64,000 nt of DNA from Bog-473 sp963782415 (GTDB lineage Bacteria > Actinomycetota > Acidimicrobiia > Acidimicrobiales > RAAP-2): assembly GCA_963782415.1 (NCBI GenBank), contig CAWAJT010000008.1, forward strand, positions 868,001 through 932,000. Direction: 5' to 3'. This document shows, one piece after another, positions 57,431 through 64,000 of this stretch. A program made the translations under genes and the position numbers. The notes under the pieces are model-generated. The model saw nothing but the letters and a program-made list of their open reading frames with translations. It did not search any database and was not told where the DNA came from. Within the stretch, counting starts at the first letter, position 1. Each line of letters begins with the position of its first letter.

Positions 57431-58199
57431 GCGGCGAAGGCGGGGCAGAAGGTCTTGAAGTGGCAGTGGTTGCAGAGCGGGCCGACGTTGGGGCGGAAGT
57501 CCTCGGCGTCGCACGCCCGCTCAATGGCAGACCACACCGCTACGGCACGCCGGCGCTGGCCGCGGATGGTCTGTTCCGATGCGACGGACGAAATGGCGAT
57601 CGGCTGCCGCAGGTAGAGGAGGCGGACCTCGGCGGGGGCGCGGCCGAGCAGGCTTTCGCAGAGCAGCGCGTACGTCTGCACCCCGCCCATGCTGCCGCGC
57701 TCGAAACGTTCAGACGGGGCCCGGCCGGTCTTGTAGTCCACCACGATCAGGTTGCCGTTCTCGTCGACGTCGAGCCGGTCGATGATGCCGCGCAGGCGCA
57801 TGCCGTCGACCACAGTCTCCACCCCGAGTTCGATGCCCACAGCCCGCGCTGCGTTGGGGTCCTCGAGTCCGAAGTAGTTATCCACCAGGATGCGCGCGCG
57901 TCGGCGAGAAAGGCAGAGGCCGCCTCGGGATCGAGCGCGAGCTCGATGTACTCCTCGTCGTGCTGGAGCTCCTCCCAGCAGCGCTCGAGCTCGCCGTGCG
58001 CCGCGGCCCGGGTCCGTGCCCCCGGCGGATGGTGCCAGAACAATCCCTCGAGCGCGGCGTGTACCAGGGTGCCCTTGACCGCGTGCGGCGAAGGCGGCTC
58101 GGGTCGATGCTCGATCTGGGAGTAGCGGAAGGCCAGCGGGCAGTTGGTGAAGGCGACGACTTTCGACGGGCTGAGTGTCCGCGGGAGGTCGAGCGCCAT
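57427..58199 (-). CDS. RecB-type PD-(D/E)XK exonuclease with iron-sulfur-type cysteines, one frameshift
   Basis: Joined it is about 257 aa. ATG 58199 gives TLSPSKVVAFTNCPLAFRY and ALEGLFWHHPPG; after the shift, GIIDRLDVDENGNLIVVDYKTGR provides the D...DYK nuclease core, and CNHCHFKTFC ends it. The N-terminal Cys plus three C-terminal Cys match the [4Fe-4S] arrangement of AddB/Cas4-like nucleases. The frame change is at the CG dinucleotide run near 57892-57900; one missing base explains it. Repair or plasmid defence role unknown. Confidence 0.85.
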
Positions 58200-58293
58200 G
58201 GGCGTCAGGATACGGTGGCGTCGCGACGCGACGGCTCATCCCATCGAGGAGGTAGAAAGGGGGCGATGTCTCCCGGGTTCCTCGTCCGCCGCC

Positions 58294-58563
58294 GTGGCTG
58301 ACCTGCGGCGTACCACCCGTTGGGCGGGCCTGCAGCCAGGCGATCCCGTCCAGGTCGACGGCACCCGGCTGCGTGGGGCGTCCTGGGAGTTCGTGGCCCA
58401 CATCACCAACGAGGAGACCGGTGACGTCTGGGTCGAGGTGGTCGGAGGCCGAGCGGGCGACCGGGCCGTCCGGTCCTTCCGGCCGGACCAGCTCTACGCC
58501 GCCACCGCCCGGCCTGGTCACGACGCCTCTCTGGCTGACGCGCCCGGGCTCCCACTCGGCTGA
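58294..58563 (+). CDS. Small hypothetical protein, DUF7246-like
   Basis: 89 aa from GTG 58294. LQPGDPVQVDGTRLRGASWEF, AHITNEETGDVWVEVVGG and AVRSFRPDQL recall a small beta-rich actinobacterial family with a WEF...WVEV pattern; function unknown. The longer upstream frame has no such match and crosses the divergent nuclease start. GNAT gene follows 11 nt after it. Confidence 0.6.
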   Translation: MADLRRTTRWAGLQPGDPVQVDGTRLRGASWEFVAHITNEETGDVWVEVVGGRAGDRAVRSFRPDQLYAATARPGHDASLADAPGLPLG

Positions 58564-58573
58564 CGGGCAGCCC

Positions 58574-59131
58574 GTGGATCAACCCGGGATTCCCACACTG
58601 ACGACCGCGCGGCTCATTCTGCGGCCCTTCGCGCGCTCCGACCTCGACGAGCTGGCGGTGCTCCACGCCGAGGAGTCGTTCTGGTGGTACCCGCTGCGCC
58701 GCGGCATGTCGAGGGAGGAGACGTCGGAATTCCTGCAGCGGGTACGTGGACGCTATGACAGCGACGGCTTCGGGATAGAGGCCGTTGTCGACCGCGAAAG
58801 CGGAGCCATGATCGGGTGGGCGGGTCTGGCCGTGCCGCACTTCTTGCCCTCCATCCTGCCGGCGGTCGAAGTGGGGTGGCGTCTGGGGAGCCGATGGCGG
58901 GGACGCGGTCTCGCGACCGAGGCCGGGGCCGCCGCCGTCGCCTTCGGTTTCACTACGGGCGGCCTCGATCGCATCGTGAGCATCTATGAGCCGGAGAATG
59001 TCGACTCGGGCCGAGTGATGGATCGGCTGGGTTTCACCCATCATTGGTCGACGACGGGTGGTCGCGGCGAGGATCTCGCCGTGCGGGAGCTCCTGCGGGC
59101 AGATTGGGAGGCGCAACGGTCCCGTGGGTGA
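58574..59131 (+). CDS. GNAT acetyltransferase (RimJ/RimL-like)
   Basis: 185 aa from GTG 58574. LTTARLILRPFARSDLDELAVL is the RimJ/L start, VGWRLGSRWRGRGLATEAG includes the acetyl-CoA-binding RGxGxA loop, and ENVDSGRVMDRLGF is the conserved end. Substrate unknown. The stop overlaps the thioesterase GTG. Confidence 0.85.
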   Translation: MDQPGIPTLTTARLILRPFARSDLDELAVLHAEESFWWYPLRRGMSREETSEFLQRVRGRYDSDGFGIEAVVDRESGAMIGWAGLAVPHFLPSILPAVEVGWRLGSRWRGRGLATEAGAAAVAFGFTTGGLDRIVSIYEPENVDSGRVMDRLGFTHHWSTTGGRGEDLAVRELLRADWEAQRSRG

Positions 59132-59948
59132 CATTGCGGTGCAGACCGCCGTCGAGCCCGTCGATGAGGGTCGGTTCACGGCGATGGTTCACGCCGACTG
59201 GGAGATCTGGGGGCCGTGCGGCGGGTACGTGGCGGCGCTGGCCCTGCGCGCGGCCGGCGCGGAGAGCCCCTTCGCCCGGCCGGCCAGTTTCTTCTGCCAC
59301 TACCTTTCCGTGGCCGCCTTCGCACCCGTCGACCTCGTGGTGACCCCGTTGCGCGCCGGCCGCACCGTGCTGGCCCAACGGGTCGCGATGACCCAGCAGG
59401 ATCGACCGGTCCTCGATGCAATGGTCTGGTCGGTCGGTGAGGTCCAGGGCCTCGAGCATGAGGACGTCCGTCCTCCCGACGTGCCCGATCCAGATGCATT
59501 GCCGGTGCGCGAGCACCTACAGCCGGACGAGGACCGGCCCCCAATGCCGTTCTGGGACAACTTCGACCAACGAGCCGTCGACTGGTCGGAACCGTGGCCG
59601 CCCCCCGGACCACTTGCTCCGACCTGGCGGACCTGGGTGCGCTGCCGCCCCACCCCCTCCTTCACGGACCCGTGGGTGGATGCAGCACGCTCGCTCATTG
59701 TGCTCGACGTCGGCAGCTGGCCAGCCGGTTCGCGCCCACACATGTACCTGGAGCCACCGTTCATTGCGCCGAGTCTCGACCTCTACGCCTCGTTCCAGTA
59801 CCCCGGCGTATCCTCCGACTGGTTGCTGCTCGACGCCCATTCGCCAGTGGCACATGCCGGCCTGCTGTCGTGGACCGGTCGTGTGTGGTCCCAGGAGCGT
59901 CGTCTCATCGCCAGCGGGGGAGGCCAGGCGGTCTTCCGGCACGTCTAA
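59124..59948 (+). CDS. Acyl-CoA thioesterase II-like (TesB, double hotdog)
   Basis: 274 aa from GTG 59124 (MGDIAVQTAVEPVDEGRF). IWGPCGGYVAALALRAAG, FFCHYLSVAAFAPVDLVV in the first half, and HMYLEPPFIAPSLDLYASFQYPGVS in the second are seen. Probably releases CoA from acyl-CoA intermediates of the neighbouring degradation genes. Start overlaps GNAT by 8 nt. Confidence 0.82.
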   Translation: MGDIAVQTAVEPVDEGRFTAMVHADWEIWGPCGGYVAALALRAAGAESPFARPASFFCHYLSVAAFAPVDLVVTPLRAGRTVLAQRVAMTQQDRPVLDAMVWSVGEVQGLEHEDVRPPDVPDPDALPVREHLQPDEDRPPMPFWDNFDQRAVDWSEPWPPPGPLAPTWRTWVRCRPTPSFTDPWVDAARSLIVLDVGSWPAGSRPHMYLEPPFIAPSLDLYASFQYPGVSSDWLLLDAHSPVAHAGLLSWTGRVWSQERRLIASGGGQAVFRHV

Positions 59949-60033
59949 GGGCCGTGGCCCGAGCCGGGTGGTGTCCTGGTGGGCTACCTGCACAACTTCT
60001 CTCCGCACTCCTTGTGGACGCGCCCCGCCTACT

Positions 60034-61182
60034 TCACTCGACCGCGTAGCCGTCCATGCGCGCCAGGATGCGGAGCATGACCTCGTCGGCGCCCGCACCG
60101 ATGGAGTCAAGGCGTGTGTCGCGGAAGTAGCGCGAGGTCCAGTTCTCGTCCATGTAGCCCATACCGCCGTGGAACTGCACTGCGATGTCGGCGACCTCGC
60201 GTTGCAAGCGCGAGCCCAGCAGCTTGCCGATGGTGGCGTACCGCGTAGCGTCCTCGCCGCGCAGCACGGCGTCGGCGGTGGTGCGAGCGTATTCCTTGAG
60301 GACATCGTGGCGTGCCGACAGCTCGGCCAGGACGAACTGCAGATGCTGATTGGCCAACAAGGGCGCGCCGAACGCCCGGCGCTCGCGCAGGTAAGCCTTG
60401 GTGCGTTCCAGGGCGAGTTCGATAGAACCCACTTGCTTGTAAAAGGTCATGAGTCTCTCAGCCTGGAATTGGACCATCTGCTGCTGAAAGCCGCGGCCGA
60501 TGTCGCCGATGGTGTTGGCAACCGGCACGCGCACGTCGGTGAACGACAGCTCTGCTGTGTCACTAGACCACATACCGAGCTTCTCCAACTTCCGTGACAC
60601 GACAACGCCGGAGACGTCGGTGGGCACGATGATCAACGACATACCGCGGGAACCTGGATCGTCGGAGGTGCGGGCCAGCAGGCACAACCAGTCCGCCTGC
60701 GTGCCGTTGGTGATGTAGAGCTTGGCGCCGTTGATGACCCATTCGTCACCATCGCGCACGGCGCGGGTGCGGATACCGGCGACGTCGCTCCCGGCGTCCG
60801 GCTCGGTAACGGCAATGGAGGTCACGACTTCGCCGCGTATGGCCGGCGCCAGATACCGCTCCTTCAGCTCGTCGGACCCGTAGCGAGCGAGCGCGGGCGT
60901 TGCCATCGACATCTGCACGGCCATGGCCATGGGGACGCCGCCACAGCTGATCCGGCCCATCTCCTCTCCCGCGATGAGAGAATAGGAGTGGTCCGCTCCC
61001 ATGCCGCCGTAGACCTCGTCGTACTCCAGGCCGAGCAGCCCGACGGATGCCAGCTTCGGGAAGAGGTCGTGTGCCGGGAAGGTGCGGGCTGCCTCCCACT
61101 CGTCAACGTGCGGTTCGACCTCCCGCGCGAAGAGATCCCGGAGCGTCTTACGAAAGAGCTGATGCTCGTCGCTCTCGATCAC
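60034..61182 (-). CDS. Acyl-CoA dehydrogenase
   Basis: 382 aa from GTG 61182 (VIESDEHQLFRKTLRDLF). EMGRISCGGVPMAMAVQM, AVTEPDAGSDVAGIRTRAV, WVINGAKLYITNGTQADW, AFGAPLLANQHLQF and FHGGMGYMDENWTSRYFRD form the ACAD fold with FAD; the catalytic Glu is probably in ADEVML. In this neighbourhood isovaleryl-CoA or citronellyl-CoA dehydrogenase are the candidates. Divergent from the hydratase-carboxylase genes. Confidence 0.9.
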   Translation of the reverse strand: MIESDEHQLFRKTLRDLFAREVEPHVDEWEAARTFPAHDLFPKLASVGLLGLEYDEVYGGMGADHSYSLIAGEEMGRISCGGVPMAMAVQMSMATPALARYGSDELKERYLAPAIRGEVVTSIAVTEPDAGSDVAGIRTRAVRDGDEWVINGAKLYITNGTQADWLCLLARTSDDPGSRGMSLIIVPTDVSGVVVSRKLEKLGMWSSDTAELSFTDVRVPVANTIGDIGRGFQQQMVQFQAERLMTFYKQVGSIELALERTKAYLRERRAFGAPLLANQHLQFVLAELSARHDVLKEYARTTADAVLRGEDATRYATIGKLLGSRLQREVADIAVQFHGGMGYMDENWTSRYFRDTRLDSIGAGADEVMLRILARMDGYAVE

Positions 61183-61230
61183 CCGCGAACGATACCACCG
61201 GCCCTTTTCCGCACCTCCGTGACCGCCACC

Positions 61231-61236
61231 TACACT
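61231..61236 (+). promoter_or_regulatory. Putative -10 box, leaderless hydratase-carboxylase operon
   Basis: TACACT ends 8 nt before the GTG at 61245. Confidence 0.45.
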
Positions 61237-61244
61237 GCGCATCC

Positions 61245-62006
61245 GTGAAGGATGTCTTGGTCGGCGTGCAGCACCACGACGGCATCCGGACGTTGACGCT
61301 CGACTCGCCGGCCAACCGCAATGCCCTCTCGGCCAGCCTGCTGGGCCAGCTGGAGCAGGCGTTGCGGGACGCCACGAGCGACCCCGCTGTGCGGGTGATC
61401 GTGCTCACCGGCGCCGGGACGGTGTTCTGCTCGGGCGCCGACCTGTCCGAGCGGGGCAGTGCGGCACCGAGTCGGATGCCGGCCATCTTGACGTCGATGG
61501 TCGAAAGCGCAGTCCCGGTGATCGTGCGCGTCAACGGTCATGCCCGGGCCGGCGGCCTGGGTCTCATCGCCGCCGCCGACATGGCGGTGGCTGCCGAATC
61601 GAGCACATTCGCCTTTACCGAGGTGAGGGTCGGCGTGGCGCCCGCCATGATCCTCGTCCCGGCATTGCGCGTCGTCGAGCGCCGCTTCCTTGCCCGGGCC
61701 GCCCTCACCGGCGACCGCTTCAGCGCGACGGAGGCCGCGTCCGCCGGGCTCGTGACGGCGGTCGTGCCGGACGAAACAGCGCTGGATGCCTGGGTCGCCG
61801 CCCAGACGGAGGCGCTCCGCCAGGCCGCACCCGGTGCCGTCGGCGCGACGAAGGAGCTCCTGCGTGCGCTCCCGTCCCAATCATGGTCGGACGGACTGGC
61901 ATCCGCGGCCGCCACCTCGGCTGAGCTCTTCGCGGGGGCCGAAGCGGCGGAAGGAATGGCCGCCTTCCTCGAGAAGCGACCGCCGTCGTGGGATACGACT
62001 CCATGA
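61245..62006 (+). CDS. Enoyl-CoA hydratase-family protein (methylglutaconyl-CoA hydratase-like context)
   Basis: 253 aa crotonase from GTG 61245. LDSPANRNALS, GAGTVFCSGADLSERG (oxyanion hole) and NGHARAGGLGLIAAADMAVAA are visible. Gene order with ACAD and a biotin-dependent carboxylase points to methylglutaconyl-CoA hydratase (leucine) or isohexenylglutaconyl-CoA hydratase (acyclic terpenes). Stop overlaps the carboxyltransferase ATG by 4 nt. Confidence 0.82.
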   Translation: MKDVLVGVQHHDGIRTLTLDSPANRNALSASLLGQLEQALRDATSDPAVRVIVLTGAGTVFCSGADLSERGSAAPSRMPAILTSMVESAVPVIVRVNGHARAGGLGLIAAADMAVAAESSTFAFTEVRVGVAPAMILVPALRVVERRFLARAALTGDRFSATEAASAGLVTAVVPDETALDAWVAAQTEALRQAAPGAVGATKELLRALPSQSWSDGLASAAATSAELFAGAEAAEGMAAFLEKRPPSWDTTP

Positions 62007-63601
62007 GTACGGCCATCCGTTCGCGTCTGGCCGTCGGCGGCGAAGAGTTCCGTGAGAACGCGGCGGCCATGGGTGCGCTCGTCCATGAGGTTGATGCCCT
62101 GCACGATGCACTTCTGGCCGGGGGTGGTGAGCAGTACGTCGCCCGTCACCGCGCCCGCGGCAAAATGATGGTGCGCGAGCGGCTCGAGGCCCTTGCCGAT
62201 CCCGGGACGCCCGTCCTCGAGCTGTGCCCGCTCGCCGGCCTGCACACAGGGGATCCGGTTGGCGGCGGTGTCGTCGTCGCGCTGGCGGAGGTTTCTCACA
62301 CCCAGTGCCTCGTCATCGCCAACGACCCGACCGTGCGCGGCGGGACGACGAGTCCGACGACGATCCGCAAGCTCCTGCGGGCCATGGACATCGCCGAGGA
62401 GAATCGCCTCCCGCTTCTCCTCCTGGTCGAGTCCGGCGGGGCCGACCTGCCGCGCCAGGCGGATGTGTTCGTTCCGGGCGGGGAGCAGTTCCGCCGCCTG
62501 ACCCAGTTGTCCGCGCTGGGCATTCCCACCGTCTGCGTGGTGTTCGGGTCCTCGACGGCGGGAGGCGCCTACCTCCCGGGCATGAGCGACTACACGGTCA
62601 TGGTCGAAGACCGTGCCCGTGTCTTCCTCGGCGGCCCACCACTGGTGAAGATGGCGATCGGCGAGGAGGCCGACGAGGAGGAGCTGGGTGGGGCGCGCAT
62701 GCACGCCGAGGTCTCCGGATTGTGCGACTACCTGGCCCGAGACGAGCCTGAGGCGATCCACATGGCGCGCGGGATCGTCGCTCACCTGCACTGGCCCCGT
62801 CTCGGCCCCGACCCAGCGCGCGGCGCCGACGAGCCGCTCTACCCGCCAGAAGAATTGCTCGGCATCGCGTCGGTGGACGTCCGCGTGCCGTTCGACGTGC
62901 GCGAGATCCTCGCCCGATTGATCGACGGCTCTCGCTTCGAGGAGTTCAAGGAGCACTATGGGCCGCAGTTGGTCTGCGGGTGGGCATCGCTGGGCGGATA
63001 TCCCCTCGGGGTCGTGGCGAACAATGGCATCCTGTTCTCGCCGGAGGCGCAGAAGGGCGCGCAGTTCATCGCACTGTGCAACCGCACCGACACGCCGATC
63101 CTGTTCGTGCAGAACATCACGGGGTTCATGGTGGGCACGCGCTACGAGCGGGGCGGCATCATCAAGGACGGGGCCAAACTCATCAACGCCGTGTCGAACT
63201 CCACCGTGCCGCATCTCACGCTCATGGTCGGTGCGAGCTATGGGGCAGGCAACTACGCCATGGCCGGACGGGCCTACGACCCGCGCTTCGTGTTCACCTG
63301 GCCAAACCATCGCATTGCCGTCATGGGACCCAAACAACTGGCCGGCGTGCTCTCCATTGTGAGAAGGAACGCCGCCGCGACGGCAGGGAGACCCTTCGAC
63401 GAGGCGGCGGACGACGAGCTTCGACAGGCCACCGAGAACCAGATTGAGGAGGAGTCGACAGCACAGTACGCGACTGGCCGACTGTGGGACGACGGCATCA
63501 TCGATCCGCGCGACACGCGAACGGTGTTGGCTATCGCGCTGACGGCGGTGCACTCGGCCGCTGTGCAGGGCACCGCCGTCTTTGGTGTGGTGCGACACTG
63601 A
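62003..63601 (+). CDS. Acyl-CoA carboxylase carboxyltransferase (beta) subunit
   Basis: 532 aa from ATG 62003. ARHRARGKMMVRERLEALADPGT, VESGGADLPRQADVFVPGG, FGSSTAGGAYLPGMSDYTVMV and GASYGAGNYAMAGRAYDPRF are MccB/AccD5-type blocks. ESGGADLP/QADVF is typical of 3-methylcrotonyl-CoA carboxylase, supporting that role. Coupled to the hydratase; the biotin carboxylase ATG overlaps its stop. Confidence 0.88.
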   Translation: MSTAIRSRLAVGGEEFRENAAAMGALVHEVDALHDALLAGGGEQYVARHRARGKMMVRERLEALADPGTPVLELCPLAGLHTGDPVGGGVVVALAEVSHTQCLVIANDPTVRGGTTSPTTIRKLLRAMDIAEENRLPLLLLVESGGADLPRQADVFVPGGEQFRRLTQLSALGIPTVCVVFGSSTAGGAYLPGMSDYTVMVEDRARVFLGGPPLVKMAIGEEADEEELGGARMHAEVSGLCDYLARDEPEAIHMARGIVAHLHWPRLGPDPARGADEPLYPPEELLGIASVDVRVPFDVREILARLIDGSRFEEFKEHYGPQLVCGWASLGGYPLGVVANNGILFSPEAQKGAQFIALCNRTDTPILFVQNITGFMVGTRYERGGIIKDGAKLINAVSNSTVPHLTLMVGASYGAGNYAMAGRAYDPRFVFTWPNHRIAVMGPKQLAGVLSIVRRNAAATAGRPFDEAADDELRQATENQIEEESTAQYATGRLWDDGIIDPRDTRTVLAIALTAVHSAAVQGTAVFGVVRH

Positions 63602-64000
63602 TGGAGTCCCGACCGGTCCGGCGTCTGTTGGTGGCCAACCGCGGCGAAATCGCCCGCCGCCTCATCCGGGGAGCACACGACGCCGGCTGTGAGGCCGTCG
63701 CGGTCTACGCCGCGGATGACGCGAGCAGCCCGCACGTGGCCGAGGCGGATGCGGCCGTCTTGCTCCCCGGCACAGCACTGGCGGATACCTATCTCTCCGC
63801 TGCCGCGCTGGTCGGCGCAGCAACGATGTCGGGTGCCGACGCCCTGCATCCCGGATACGGATTCCTGTCGGAGAACCCGGCCCTTGCTGAGGCGTGCGCG
63901 ACCGCGGGTGTGGTGTGGGTGGGTCCGCCAGCCGACGCAATGCGAGTCATGGGGCACAAGGCGCGGGCCAAGGAGCTGGTGGCCCGAGCGGGGGTACCCG
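63601..64000 (+). CDS. Biotin carboxylase (alpha) subunit, truncated by window end
   Basis: About 133 residues of a protein normally 600-700 aa. RLLVANRGEIARRLIRGAHDAG is the ATP-grasp N-terminus, and DALHPGYGFLSENPALAEACA and FVGP-like VWVGPPADAM with MGHKARAKELV continue it. Biotin attachment site lies beyond the window. Partner of the upstream carboxyltransferase; ATG overlaps that stop by 1 nt. Confidence 0.93.
   Translation, partial: MESRPVRRLLVANRGEIARRLIRGAHDAGCEAVAVYAADDASSPHVAEADAAVLLPGTALADTYLSAAALVGAATMSGADALHPGYGFLSENPALAEACATAGVVWVGPPADAMRVMGHKARAKELVARAGVP

Overview
The window is about 68% GC by eye, uses many GTG/TTG starts and packs its housekeeping genes with 1-8 nt overlaps. 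Lineage markers are a mycothiol S-conjugate amidase (mca), PspA-HtpX-PspAB, DUF2469, a GTP-type PEP carboxykinase, F420-type LLM oxidoreductases and the order coaD / Rv2927c-like / DUF177 / rpmF / rnc / mutM / smc / ftsY / ffh / rpsP / khpA / rimM / trmD / rplS. Together they indicate an actinobacterium. The secreted and pilin-like families suggest the Acidimicrobiia, but that is inference. No rRNA, tRNA, CRISPR array, IS element or phage gene was found.

Layout. 1-7.6 kb: pckG (minus, cut by the window start), thiL, rpmB, a FakA/YloV-type DAK protein, recG, rsmD. 7.5-17.6 kb: coaD, a coiled-coil protein, DUF177, rpmF, plsX, acpP, rnc, mutM, smc, ftsY (envelope lipid precursors, ribosome maturation, chromosome and membrane targeting). 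17.6-23.3 kb: FKBP lipoprotein, then ffh and the ribosome/tRNA operon rpsP-khpA-rimM-trmD-rplS, DUF2469, yraN. 23.3-37 kb: accessory region placed between yraN and comM, which are usually neighbours. It holds an enoyl-CoA hydratase, an NfeD/SPFH pair, a zincin, a thioesterase, small hypotheticals, a methyltransferase, a hydrolase, a phosphotransferase relic, a DHFR-like reductase, a pilin-like protein, an ECF sigma factor coupled to a membrane beta-propeller, and a secreted protein with a mycobacterial PPE-like core. 37-46 kb: comM-dprA, a short luciferase-fold protein, an OafA-SGNH acyltransferase, two broken secreted-protein genes and a histidine kinase/response regulator pair. 46-57 kb: fumC, phhB, a phosphatase, pspAB-htpX-pspA, mca, a PH-like membrane protein, a ChbG-type deacetylase, purE-purK, an LLM oxidoreductase. 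57-64 kb: DsbA-like protein, PAP2 phosphatase, Cys-rich RecB-type nuclease, GNAT, thioesterase, then acyl-CoA dehydrogenase / enoyl-CoA hydratase / biotin-dependent carboxyltransferase / biotin carboxylase, resembling leucine (or acyclic terpene) degradation.

Two cross-cutting features matter. First, at least seven genes (pckG, smc, dprA, a PH-like protein, a RecB-type nuclease and both secreted-protein genes) are broken by single-base indels, mostly in C/G runs. smc and pckG are unlikely to be dead, so consensus error is probable for many. One secreted-protein gene also has two in-frame stops and looks genuinely decayed. Second, many gene starts have a TAnnnT box 6-8 nt upstream and no Shine-Dalgarno sequence, a leaderless-transcript signature that also helped choose starts (for example acpP at 10530).
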